In this document: piece by piece, positions 11,290-22,089 of the stretch
Layout of the letters: every line of letters starts with the position of its first letter
Numbering within the stretch: position 1 is the stretch's first letter
From: Candidula unifasciata
Taxonomy: Eukaryota; Mollusca; Gastropoda; Stylommatophora; Geomitridae
Length of the DNA stretch: 64,000 nt
NCBI GenBank assembly: GCA_905116865.2
Contig: CAJHNH020000708.1
Coordinates: forward strand, 50,001 to 114,000
Reading direction: 5' to 3'
The notes under the pieces: generated by a model
What the model was told of the DNA's origin: nothing
Databases searched by the model: none
The model's input: only the letters and a program-made list of their open reading frames with translations
Made by a program: the position numbers and the translations under genes

Positions 11290-11590
11290 CAGCTTGCAAT
11301 TTCGTTTGTTCACCGGCTATTATAAGCTCCGCCGGAAAGGCCTGAATGTTTGTCCATTTGGATTTTTGCTTTGTGAGTTTTGCGTGTACATCCGTTTCTA
11401 CCGGCTTAATTGTGTGCAGTTGGTTGTTCATTGCCGCTCGGGCAGATGCACTCAAATTTCGAAGGAAACCCCAAATCAGTCGGCTCCTACAACATCCTTG
11501 TTGGGGAGGAAGTGCGTCTATTTTTGTTTTCCCCACAACTGGGTCCTGGAATCAACACGTGGCCGTTTGCAATCCGACAAAACACTTTGT
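11290..11590 (-). repeat. Rep-A copy
   Basis: ttcaccggctattataagct, gtgcagttggttgttcattg, ctcgggcagatgcactcaaa, ggctcctacaacatccttgt and ttttccccacaactgggtcc: the family in reverse. The tail side lies next to the 520-bp GA-rich tract. Confidence 0.75.
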
Positions 11591-11659
11591 CTCATTCTAT
11601 CCATCACCTGAATATTTCATCTATGCGTCTCTTCTTTCCCAAGAACCTATCTCTCTTGC

Positions 11660-12856
11660 TACTCAATCGTTAATGTCTGTCTGTCTACCTAGCCACCTAC
11701 AGAAACATCAAATCTAATCTTATTTTTGTCTGTATGTCTGTCTGTCTATCTATCTAATTATCTAAAGACCAGTCTTTATCAACGGAATTCTAAATACAGC
11801 ACCTAATGTTACAGGTAAACTCAACAGACAAGACAAAAGAACTTAAAAAAAAAAAAAAGGTCAGCATGATAAAGACTTTTGTCGAAACGTTCGGTTGTGT
11901 TTGTGTGCGTCTTTTCCATTCGCTCCGTTAAACTTTCTAGTCACATTTTACTATGTATTTAGCTTTTCTTGTAATGAACCCGTTTGCAATCACCCCTATT
12001 TACGTCATTGCCTATAGGCAAGTATGACTAATTACTTTTTTTTAAAACCCTAGGTCAGCCATCTAAAACCATATAACGACATGTATTCTGTCTGTCCATA
12101 TCTGCCTGCCCGCATGTCAGCCTGACGATTATGTCTACCTTTGGTTCTACTTATTCCACTTGCCCACGGGCATGTCTGTCTACTTCTACCTGCCTGTCAA
12201 TTTCAGACACCTGTCAATATTTCTACGTGCAGATTTGTCTATCTACTGGTCTGTCTACCATCTGCCCATCTTGTGCTAGTTATTTGCCTGTCGACCTACC
12301 TGCCCCTTTATACGCCGAAATGTGTGTGTGTGTGTGTGTCTGTCTAAAAGCATGAGTGCATGTATGCTTTGTATGAGGGTGTGTTTGTGTGTGTGTGTGC
12401 TCGTGTCTTGCTATGTATTGGCATATACGAGTGTATATGTACGTGTATCATTGGAGTGTGTATAATTGTGTATATATTATGTGTGCATGCATTATTTAAT
12501 TACATTTTTTATATAAACATAGAATGCATTATTGATAAAATGCAATTATGGTCTGAAAGACTGCTTGGAACAGCCGAATGTAAGACGGACCTACGTGCCC
12601 ATTTTGTAACTCTTTTGACATAAAGATAGTTTGTTAGATCTATCTAATCAATCAATCAATCAATCAATCAATCCATCCATCTAATCCATCCATCTAATCA
12701 ATCTATCTAATCAATCTATTTAATTCATCCATCCATCCAAATCTAATCTAATCTAATCTGTCTGTCTATCTATGTCTGTCCCTCCGTCTATTTATCCACC
12801 TATCCATCTGTTAATTATATCTATCTTTATGCCTGCCCTTCAACCAACTTATCGAG

Positions 12857-12860
<4 letters not shown>
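11660..12860. repeat. Cryptic simple sequence (TCTG/TCTA, GT, AATC)
   Basis: Scattered tctgtctgtc and tctatctatc runs (11672-11765), GT runs (12319-12340, 12380-12402), AATC at 12639-12672 and tccatccatc at 12672-12745. No coding sequence recognised. Confidence 0.8.

Positions 12861-12925
<65 letters not shown>
12861..12925. repeat. (CT)n array
   Basis: Uninterrupted CT, about 32 units. Confidence 0.97.
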
Positions 12926-12927
<2 letters not shown>

Positions 12928-13022
12928 CTTTTCTGTCTCGCATCTTTGTTATCTGCATTCTCAATGTTCTATGTACTAATCCCGACATTTCTGCTAAAAC
13001 TGAACTACTAATCAATGAAAAG

Positions 13023-13147
13023 GCAGCTGGGTTCTACTGCGCTAGTATCGAGCGCTACCTGCACAACTGGCAAGCTAAAACAGGAATGACCTATTCCGAA
13101 GATAGCTTAGACCAGCCTCCCGTGGATCTCGTGTATAATGTTATCAA
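13023..13147 (+). CDS. Possible unrecognised exon (orphan open frame)
   Basis: An open frame with non-repetitive amino-acid composition runs up to a TGA at 13149-13151. It contains FYCASIERYLHNWQAKTG followed by MTYSEDSLDQPPVDLVYNVI. It could be an exon: a good donor (AA|GTGAGC) sits at 13148, just before the stop. Upstream, no AG dinucleotide occurs between the (CT)n tract ending near 12924 and the candidate acceptor gaaaag at 13017-13022, which resembles an AG-exclusion zone. The local acceptor itself is purine-rich and poor. I do not recognise the protein. It may equally be a decayed transposon fragment or chance. Confidence 0.22.
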
Positions 13148-13151
13148 GTGA

Positions 13152-14290
13152 GCTCCAGCCGGTTTCCATATTCTACTAAGCCGGCACGACCAAGCCACTC
13201 CACATCAGGTGAAGGCATTTACTGGAACACGACAACCCCGAAGGTGATATTATGATCACTCAACAACTAACAAATAATGTTCAAATAATGTTTATTTTCT
13301 TACTAATCAAAGAGCGACTGATCGAGTGCCTAAACGCTGGCACTTCATGCGAGAAACTCAGGTTCCAATCTTCGGTTCAGGCAAGACCCAGATGGACACG
13401 GTCTTGGTGAAGACGTCAGGCGTGGAGAAAGAAAAACATCCTTATAAATATAGTTTGCGACAACTGTTTTAGGAATTCGTCATTAAATTCTGTATCCTAA
13501 CGAGACATCTTCCAGTTATGTTTATAATACTTCTAACGTCATAACTTCCAATTATGATAATATTCTTCCTAATGTGATATCTTCCATTATGTTTACACTC
13601 TTCTTAATGTGATACCTTCCAATTACGTGTATGCACACGCGCGCAAACACACACACGCACACTGATTTTGTACACACTGGCTGCCAGACTGCTACAAACA
13701 TCCCAGCTCACTGTAAACATAAAGTGACAAGGCTCCAGTTGTAAACACCACGCCCGCCCAGGTCTACATCTGTCCCCATAATCTGCTTTACCTTCTCTTT
13801 GGTAGCATGCATTTGCTGCGATATGTTATCGATGTACTGCCACTCTACACAACTGTAATGACACCATCGGACATTCTCATCTTAATCTGTAGGATTTCTT
13901 CTTCTTTCTTCCGCCTTTTATTCTCCAACGGAGCATAGGCCCTCACCCAACTCACGTCAAGTCGTACCATCCTTCGCTATTGCATGCTGCTCACTTCCTG
14001 TCCTCCCCGTCTTTTTAACCTTACTCTCTAACTCCCTTCTCCGTGTGTGTTTTGTTTTCAACTGGTCTGAATGTGTTTATATGACCCTGAGGGTTCCAGT
14101 ACAAAGACATTCTAGTTATATTATTCTCAGCTTTTTTCAAAATGCGTCCTATGCAATACCAGCGTCTTATCTTCACCTCTTGGTCCAGTGAAAGTTGATT
14201 CTCTTCCGACGCTTAACTTTAGTGATTTACTTTTCTTTATTTTGCGCACGCACCGGTTAATCTTCTCTTCTTTCGTTCGCATGAAATAAA
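13152..14290. other. No gene recognised
   Basis: Short repeated phrases (taatgtgatatcttccaatta-like at 13505, 13550 and 13597) hint at a ~47-bp degenerate tandem of three units. A CA run lies at 13648-13660. Confidence 0.4.
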
Positions 14291-14294
14291 TTGT

Positions 14295-15388
14295 CTATAT
14301 CTGCAAAGCCGTCTCTTGTATGAATTTCACTGTCTTTTGTAATTCACTAAGCGGCCCGTAAAGTTCGACTTCCACAAGTGTCTCTTTTGGCCAAAGGTTT
14401 TGCCTGAAAGCGTTGAATATGGGACAGTCTTGAAGGATGTGATCTGTTGTTTCAGGTGCCAGTCCACAAGTACACATGGCCGATTGGCCAATCTTAAATT
14501 TGTTGTACATGTGGGAGCGAAGTCTATTGTGCCCTGTTCTAAGGCGAAGGATAATAACTTGCTCTGGTCTGTCCATAATATGGTAATCATCTTGTGCCAG
14601 TTTCGGTGGCATTCTGATTGATTTGATCATTCTCTTCTTCTGTTGATAAGAGACTGGTATGTCAGGTGTTCTTCAGTTGCACCTTCCTTAGCTAGTTTAT
14701 CAGCTTTTTCGTTTCCGGGAACTCCACAGTGGGAAGGTATCCACTGCATTACTAATTTACAGCGGTTGCCTAGTTCGGATAATAGTGTCCGTATGCTTGC
14801 TAATTTTCCAGACTGGAGTGACTGAAGTACTGCTTTTGCATCTGTCAGGAATACCACTGGTTGTGAAAAATACCCTGTATTTAGTAGTTTCTCTACAGCT
14901 ATCTTGATGGCTTGAACTTCTGCATCATAGTTGTGACAGTGCTCTCCCGTTAGTAATTTGGCTGTATCCCTGGTATTATTAGGATACTCAATGTACACTC
15001 CCGCACCTCCGTTTCTGACTGCGCTTTCTGCTGACCCATCTGTGTAAACACGGACCCAAAGGTTCTGCGGGTATTCATCATCAAGTAGACTGAGGGTGGC
15101 TGTTTTGCGCTGAACACTGTTTTGTTCTTCCTTGTCAAATACCCCTTTCACTTCAGTCTTGATGTGTATTGGAAACTTATACTCCTCTCTCCAGGGGGTC
15201 CGTTCTGGGACAGCATTTAAGGATCTATCAGTTGCAGGTAAATCAGTGGTTTGTCTGCCGAGCCGTTTGGCCTGGTGGATAAAACTACTTCTCTTTAGTC
15301 GTCCCAAAGCTAAATTTTTAAATCTTTCATTCATAGGGTGACTGGGCATACTAAGAAAGCACCGGTTAATGAGTATCTTTAATTTTTC
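14295..15388 (-). pseudogene. Non-LTR retrotransposon 3' half with intact RNase H (RNH-1 family)
   Basis: Two minus-strand frames, 15349-14627 (240 aa) and 14630-14295 (111 aa), are the end of one ORF2 broken by a one-base indel in an AGA run near 14640. The first frame carries a complete RNase H domain: YTDGSA (D104), AEVQAI (E144), LTDAKA (D170) and SHCGVPGNEKAD (H207, D217), so all catalytic acidic residues are present. The frame stays open upstream of the first Met, through residues typical of the region after the RT thumb, until it meets the hairpin element at 15389. The second frame holds RLRTGHNRLRSH and a C-x-C-x8-H-x4-C zinc-knuckle-like motif. In LINEs this region degrades or displaces the RNA template and helps bind it. 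Endonuclease and RT are absent, as expected of a 5'-truncated copy. Confidence 0.88.
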
Positions 15389-15834
15389 GGCTATCCTTCG
15401 AATAACGGTCCTTAATTATCGAGGCGGAAAATATACCCTAACAGGGCCTAAGTCACGTGTCAATTGCGCACTTCTATCGTCTTAAATTGCGCAACTTCCG
15501 TCGTCTTCCGCCACCGCCTAGAGTATCCCCCACGTTGCTCACGCGTCGTCGAATGGGGCTAAACTAGATGGCTGGGACTCACGAGGAGCATCTTCAGCTT
15601 CCTTCATTTTATTTGCTCGTGAGTCCTAGCCATCTAGTTTAGCCCCAATCCACACCGCATGAGCGGCGTAAGGGATACTTTCGGCGGTGGTGGAAGTTGC
15701 CGGAAGTTCGCAATTCTGCTGTAGTATTATAGTCCACGGAAGTGCCTAATTGACAGGTGACTGAGGTCCTGTTAGGGTATATTTTCCGCCTCGATAATTT
15801 AGAACCGTTATTCGGAGGATAGCCTATTTTTTTT
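15389..15834. mobile_element. 446-bp near-perfect hairpin MITE
   Basis: The left arm (15389-15585) and right arm (~15616-15834) are reverse complements with scattered mismatches and one diverged patch. Both begin ggctatcct and share gaggcggaaaatataccct, the cctaacagg block and ggggctaaactagatggct near the tip. A ~30-bp loop separates them. It has no coding capacity and would fold into one long stem, typical of foldback/MITE elements. Its left edge abuts the RNase H LINE and its right edge abuts a Rep-A copy. A target duplication is not obvious, so the superfamily is unassigned. Confidence 0.88.
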
Positions 15835-15839
15835 TTCTT

Positions 15840-16140
15840 TCTTTCTTCTTCTTCTTCCTCTTCTCGTTCACCAGCTGTAAACTTTGAAGGAAGATTCTGC
15901 TTGCTCGTCCACTTCTGGGCTGCAGTCCAGTTCCAGAACTTGAGTGTTGCCTGTGCATCCGTTTGACAGATCTAACTAATTTGCATGTAGACGTTGGTTC
16001 CTTGCCTCTCAGGCAGATGCACTCCGACTTTGATGGAAGCTCCCAATTAGACGACTATTATGACATGCTTTTGAGTAGGCAGTAGACCTATTCTTATTTT
16101 CCCTAAAACAGGGTTCCGGAACCCACACGGGGATTTCTTT
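15840..16140 (-). repeat. Rep-A copy
   Basis: A TTC/TTTC tail (15836-15862), then ctcgttcaccagctgtaaac, tggttccttgcctctcaggc, agatgcactccgactttgat and ggttccggaacccacacggg. It abuts the hairpin MITE on its tail side. Confidence 0.77.
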
Positions 16141-16149
16141 CTTCCAAAA

Positions 16150-16325
16150 ATGACATTGCTTCAGGTCGACCTAGCCTTAAATGAGTATCAGGTAAAGTCC
16201 TAAGAAATATAGCGTGTCCTGATCATATCATCCACCAAGTAGCAATTGTTGTTATGAAATTTAGATCTAGCCCTATGTATCCAACACGCTCGAAGGTGCA
16301 GAAAAGGTCTTTTACTTAATTAATT
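16150..16325 (+). repeat. SINE-C copy, 3' part
   Basis: aggtcgacctagccttaaat, gagtatcaggtaaagtcc and tagatctagccctatgtat, ending in gaaaaggtcttttactta. Confidence 0.62.
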
Positions 16326-16984
16326 TATAAATGTACAATAATCATACTATTATATCTGAAATCATATGGAACGTGCAGACCACTACTTTAAAAGAGAAAG
16401 ACTACATTTGGTTACTGAGACCCTTTGTTAACAGTTCTATGAAGGGAAAGGGGGTGCCAGAGGACAGTGCCCCGCCCCCCCCACCAAAAGTGCGCGAGCG
16501 CCCCAGGTTCTGGCGAACTTGTTTGGTGAGGCCCTAATCTCTTCCACTATGCCACGTGTGTAGCACTGTGCGAACGCAACAAGAATGGTATTCTACTATG
16601 TAATGCAAGACAATCGTAGTGTTTATGTAGCGAAATGAACAGAACTGTGAAGGGCACGAGGCCAACGGAACAACAAAGTACTAAACTTTAGACATTGATT
16701 TGTGGTTACAGGAGACACGGGAGAGTAGGCATTATAGCCAAACCATGCAACAGAGGAGCAGCAAATTGCAGGCATAATTGATCCGAACACTTTATCTCAA
16801 CAATTATCTAAAACTAACACACGCAGTTCCTCCTCTACATAACAGTAACAAAACAAACGCAGAACTGGGTAAAAAAAAATTATGTCCCAAGGATTTGACA
16901 TTATGTTAGGTCCTATTTGGAATTCTCCTATTAAAGGATTCAAGCTATTTTATTTAGCAGTTGTCTCCTATTGGTCAGTGTTGA

Positions 16985-17290
16985 CCTGTAACCCTGTCTG
17001 GGTTACAGAACCCCATGGAGAAAAGGGGGATTCACTAAATGCTTGTTGCAGGAGGAATGGGGGTTCCATCCCCTCCAACAAGCAAATAGTTACACCTCCC
17101 CCCTCCACCCCACACCTAATTGGGGATATTTCTTTTAAAGTCGCACTCGTCTACATCCGCACACAAACAAATCAGATCAGTAAAACAGACATGCAGGCAA
17201 AGTTGAAGTCCTGGAACAAGACAAAGGTCCAGAAGTGGAGGAACAACCAGAACTTTCCGCCCGAGGTTGGCTAAAAAGAAGAATAAAAAG
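16985..17290 (+). repeat. Rep-A copy, partly rearranged
   Basis: The tail half is clear: gtaaaacagacatgcaggca, tcctggaacaagac and gaacaaccagaactttccgc, with an aaaaagaagaata tail. The head half (gggttacagaaccccatgga, aatgcttgttgcagg) is altered. Confidence 0.6.
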
Positions 17291-17395
17291 AACAATAATT
17301 AACTGTGTCAGTACTAGAGAGCTCACAAACAGTTCACTGGTGACTCTTTATATGTACACATTTCTTTACTCTTTCTGTTTCATTCTTGGGTTTTT

Positions 17396-17640
17396 TCGTA
17401 ATGTCACCCCAGATGTTGTCACGGGGACAGTCCAATATAATATAGGGTGGTAAGACCGGGTTTCCTGGCTTTGTAGTGCTTTTAACTACGCCGAAACACC
17501 TAGAACGGGACCTAACCCCAAACCACCTACGTCCGCCGAGAGAGTGCAGCCTAGGTCCCAGGACTCCATGCAGCCTAGGTCCCACGACTGCAAGCAGCCT
17601 AGCTAACACCCCCTGAAATATTGGACTGTCTGTTTAGGGT
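17396..17640. mobile_element. Inverted-repeat element, copy 2 (MITE-F)
   Basis: It shares with 8440-8712 the ends tcaccccagatg / tttagggtga, the inner inverted pair gtcacggggacagtcc / ggactgtc, the middle (gtaagaccgggtttcctggc, gcttttaac, cctaac) and the 24-bp unit (about 2.3 copies, 17546-17606). It ends ~40 bp before the SPIN-like hAT element. Confidence 0.75.
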
Positions 17641-17677
17641 GAATAAAAAAAAAGCACCCATTCTTGTTATGTTAATG

Positions 17678-17876
17678 CAGTGGTTCTCAACCTTCCGAAT
17701 GACACGACCCTTTAATACAGTTTCTCATGTTACAGTGACCCTCAACCACAACATTATTTTCGTTGCTACTTCACAACTTCAGTGAACATGTGTTTTTTGA
17801 TGGTATTAGGCGACTTCTCTGAAATGGTCATTAGACCCCCCCAAAGGGCTTGCGACCCACGGGTTGAGAACCGCTG
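17678..17876. mobile_element. Non-autonomous hAT element resembling SPIN ('Space Invader')
   Basis: This is a 199-bp element with terminal inverted repeats: CAGTGGTTCTCAACC at the left, GGTTGAGAACCGCTG at the right. It is flanked by the 8-bp duplication tgttaatg (17670-17677) / tgttgatg (17877-17884), one mismatch; 8 bp is the hAT hallmark. Internal blocks such as ACGACCCTTTAATACAGTTT, CATTATTTTCGTTGCTACTT and TGCGACCCACGGGTTGAGAA agree, from memory, with the SPIN family of hAT elements known from vertebrates and some invertebrates. It has no coding capacity and would need a transposase in trans. The hAT assignment is firm; the SPIN assignment needs a database match. Confidence 0.88.
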
Positions 17877-18083
17877 TGTTGATGCATACCAACTACCATT
17901 ATGACTATAACTCCTGTCTCAAAGCTATATTTTCCAATCCTACACTACAAAATGTTGCTTAAACTTTGGGATAGAAAGCATTGAAGGAACACCTCTATCT
18001 AGCTTGGATGCCATTCTAATAATGTAAACGTCACTGTAGCGACGAGTTATCCAATTAGCCCACTGCTGTGTTTGTGCAGTTTT

Positions 18084-18223
<140 letters not shown>

Positions 18224-18274
18224 CAAACAATCACATGTTTCATGTAACACCACAGTAAGTAAAAGACCGGGTAA

Positions 18275-18850
18275 CACATGTTCTTGGGTTGCAGGACCCC
18301 TCTGTGGAGTGGGGAGGGGAAAGGAGGGAATAAACCCTCTGCCTCCCAAAGAAGCATGTCGTAAAAGTTGACTAATTAGAGTGCTTCCTTCGAACTCTGA
18401 GTGTCTCTGCCTGAGTGGCAAGCAAACAACAATATGCATACAAATAATCCAGATTCCACGTGAGGGTTGTGGGGCACCACTGTGCGGGAAACGAAAACAT
18501 ACCTACTGACACTAACCAGCATGTCGTAAGAGTCTGCTAACTATGGATGTTTTTCTTTCGAAGTCGGAGTGCATCTGTCTAAGAGTCAAGGCATATAAAT
18601 AAGCCAGATCTATAAAATTTATGTGCGGGGAAAATGCAAGTACAGAGGTCGACGAACAATCAGAACTTTCCGCCAGAGTTTACAGCCGGCGAAGGTGAAA
18701 AAGAAGAAGAGGAAATAAACCAGATCTTTAAAACGGATGTGTATGCAAAACGCAAGTTCTGGGACAAGACTTTATAATGTCCACAAGTGGACGAACAACC
18801 AGAACTTTCTACCAGAGTTTACAGCCAGTGAAGGTTAAGAAGGTAAAACA
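18275..18850 (+). repeat. Cluster of Rep-A pieces (about three)
   Basis: gaagcatgtcgtaaaagttg (18350), then agcatgtcgtaagagtctgc (18519) with aacaatcagaactttccgcc (18655) and a GAA run (18704-18714). A third tail segment (aacaaccagaactttctacc, 18796) ends in gtgaaggttaagaag. Repeated insertion or tandem duplication of the same family. Confidence 0.72.
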
Positions 18851-19487
18851 GTAGCGACTGCACAGCCGTCTTCCTAAGTGGTTGTTGAGTAAACAGATCT
18901 GGCGCACTCATGCACTCGCCACGTAGCAACATATCCGCTTTGAACTTTTATCTTCCTGTAGTCAGCGGTGTTTCTGTTCCATTTTATAATTTTTATCACA
19001 TAGCCCCCCCCCCCCCCCCCCCCTTTTTGCAGCGTACTCATGTACACCTGCAGATATGCCATTTTAAAAGTGCCAAACAAACAAGTTAAAACCACACATA
19101 GAAGAGATTATTAACTATAAATTATCTATAGGAAGCTGGCCAAAGTAGAGAAAGGAAATAAGTACACACAAATGAAACTAATTGTTTGGACTTGGGTCGT
19201 TGTCTACGAACAAAACAACTTGATCATAAACAACAGGGAAGGTCACATCTAAAAGGAAATTCGAAAAAATATGGGGAAATGGCGACAATTCCTGACTCCA
19301 GCTCAACTGCAGTCATCCCACTGTTACTCTCCTCCCATTATATGGACTAATACACATAAATAAGCAGAAAGGGGTGGGGGGGGGGGGACCCTTGGATAGT
19401 TGGCTGCTAATTTACTCTGGTAATAATTCGTTCTCTTGTTTGTGTAGGGTGTGGAGCACCATTGGGGGGGGGGGGAGTGTAAGGGGT

Positions 19488-19548
19488 GAAAAGAGAGAGA
19501 GAGGGGGGAGAGAGAGAGAGAGAGAGAGAAAGAAAGAGAGAGAGAGAA
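19488..19548. repeat. GA-rich tract
   Basis: GA units broken by gggg and aaagaaag; preceded by a G run at 19465-19475. Confidence 0.9.
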
Positions 19549-19559
19549 TCTGCTCTGTA

Positions 19560-21020
19560 ACAGAGCAGGGGATCTCTGTAACAAGCAAATTCTATCTAAA
19601 AGGCGACTAAATGGGGATTTTTTTTTTTTTTTATCGCATACGTTAGGCCGAAAGCCGCGGATATCACAACCTATTCGTAAACAACGCCCCAACTGCCTTT
19701 CAAAGAGAATACGTTGAAAAAAACGTACACTCTGTAAAGGACTAATCTATTTGCTAATTTTCTCCCGCACGGACACCGTCTTCGTATTTTGGGATACAGC
19801 AAAATGCTACTTAAATATGAACATTGGCTGTGCTATGTACAAATGGATACGCCACTTCCTGTACAAGATGGAGGAAGCGGAAGGACTGGACAGTTATAGC
19901 AGCAAAGTATATAAGTAAAACAAAAACCAAGAATACATAAATACAGCTGTGTTCTAGTCGTCGAGAAGTCGTGTCACCTTTATGTGAGGTCGTTCGTATG
20001 GTCGTGAGTTAAAGTAGAACTGATTTCTTTCTTTCATCTTGTGTACACTGCAGGTTCTACGTGTTTCCCTTTGGTTTAAAGCAGAGTAAATTAGTAACAC
20101 AGGGTGTCCACAGCTAAGCGGGTAAGCCCTCTGCCCCACGCTCTAAGGGCGTGAGTTTATTTCACTGCCTCATTTGGTTCGTGAGTGCAATTCTTGGGAG
20201 ACCCACAGGGGTCGTCGCTGGATTTATGGAACATATACTTTGTGGGAGCTTCCGCAGTTGCTTGTCCTTCTGTGGAGAGCGGTCGAGCCTGTGCAACGAA
20301 GTCGATCCTCTCGAGTTTAAATAGTAACAAAATTCATGAACACGCAGTTCCGTTCCAACTCTATGCTACTAAAGGAGGGATGCCACCTTGAATGTAAGCT
20401 ATACGTCTGGTAGTGCGTCACAGTTCAATCGACTTGTTTCTGTCCTCTTAAGAATCCTCTAATTTCTACTTCTTCTCTTTGGCTTTTATAAAAGCCGATC
20501 AATACTCGCGAACTTACGAGTCTCACATTATTTGATGGCCTCAAGGGAACCCCGACCATTGCTATTTCAGCGATTAGGCGCAAACGATACCGATCTAACC
20601 TTTTCATGTTCGCGCTTTCATCTTGAGCGGCACGATTTATAACCGCCCTAGTATAGACGCCTATCATTACTGTCTCGCTTACGGAAGTCCGGACCTACCA
20701 CATCACTTCCCTCTCAGATTATAAAATATCTTAGCTATAGACTCTCTAAGACGAGCTGCACAATTCATAACAGTGCTCCTTACTTACTGTAGTTGGTCTT
20801 TCTAAGACAATATTCTTAATATATTAGTGTTTCTCTTAGATTATAAACTACAGTATCGTTAACTAATGGTCTTTCTGAGATAAATGACTTATAGCGTTTG
20901 TCTCAGAGTACCAAACAGTCAGGGGTACCGGTGTCTAGGAGTTCTTGCACCCTCACCCCCGTGTTGTTTTCCCCGGAAAAATATTATGGAGGTCCAAAAG
21001 ATAGGCTTGTTATCAGATAT
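19560..21020. other. No gene recognised
   Basis: A tRNA-like trace (cagctaagcgggtaagccc, 20113-20131) and recurring tctcagattataaa / ggtctttctaagaca phrases between 20711 and 20885. No coding sequence identified. Confidence 0.4.
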
Positions 21021-21022
21021 CC

Positions 21023-21025
<3 letters not shown>

Positions 21026-21093
<68 letters not shown>

Positions 21094-21120
21094 CACATGT
21101 GTGTGCGTGCATATATATAT
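21026..21120. repeat. (CT)n then short (GT)/(AT) run
   Basis: CT 21026-21091, then gtgtgtgcgtgc and atatatatatta. Confidence 0.95.
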
Positions 21121-21479
21121 TATATAAGAGAGGTTCATTATAATTCACAAATATGAATGTATGAGGTAATTATACGATCAAACTGTACAATCATTAAGCA
21201 GATGCCGCAACACTGGTAGAGAAATTCGCAACAACTGTTGCACTTTGTAGGAATGCATAGTGCAATAAACGACTTTCCTTTATTATCAATACAATAGAAA
21301 TAATAGCCACATCAAAGAAAAAAGTGGTTTCAGAACAAAGGGAAAAGTGTTTAACCAAGTCAATAAAGTATCATTTTTTTTTTTGACAATCATATCATTA
21401 GAAGTCAGAAGCGTGACAGAGATTACTAGCAGGGTACGAAGGAACTTTATTTTCAAAGGCTCACAAAATGGAAACGCGG

Positions 21480-21910
21480 GCCCTTACATTCGTACCTTCT
21501 AAAAACCTATCTTTCCCATTCATCATCATCATGTAGTAGGTCCTTTGCAGAACGTCGCTCTCATCACGGTCCGCCTAAAAGAAACCTGGTCTCTCGCCAG
21601 CTTTCCCGCCCCAAGGACTTTCATACTCAAGAAGTCACTTATATCCTGTGCCTATCTTTGTGTTGGTCGGCCCCTGCCCCTCCTTCCTGGTACCATGCCT
21701 TCTGCTATTATTTTTTTTCAATCCGTCGTTGCGCTTGATGACCAAAATATTTCAGCTTCCAAGACAGGATGCTGTTTATTAGCCAATCTTCCTTGGTCTT
21801 CAGATCTTTCAAGATGTCAATATTTCTCCCATGCTTTGTCCAAGATATTCTGAGAATCTTTTTACAGCATTTCAGCTCAAAATTCCCACTACAGTTGTAT
21901 TTTATCAATA
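21480..21910 (-). pseudogene. RTE-like LINE C-terminal fragment
   Basis: The minus-strand frame 21908-21708 includes CCKKILRISWTKHGRNIDIL and WKLKYFGHQAQR, the layout of the RTE C-terminus after the RT. Decayed coding sequence continues to about 21545 and ends beside a (CAT)n run at 21521-21534. The last ~40 bp (aacgtcgctctcatcacg) recurs at 23165. Confidence 0.7.
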
Positions 21911-22089
21911 AAGTATGTTATGTTCATATAACAATATGGCTTGGGTAGACCAAGCAAGCAAAATACCGTATTTAGGCCGCCGTATTTTACCCGAAAATCG
22001 TTAGTGAAATATACGGTGAGGCTTATATTCCAGATACTTGGACCAAGGGTATCGTAAGCGTATGCCATGGGTACCGCGGAAATAATCAA

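Noticed and set aside
10253..11536. Very long open frames (up to 341 aa) on both strands
   Set aside because: They translate the GA-rich tract into Arg/Glu or Ser/Leu repeats. Opposite-strand frames of similar length show they are compositional artefacts.
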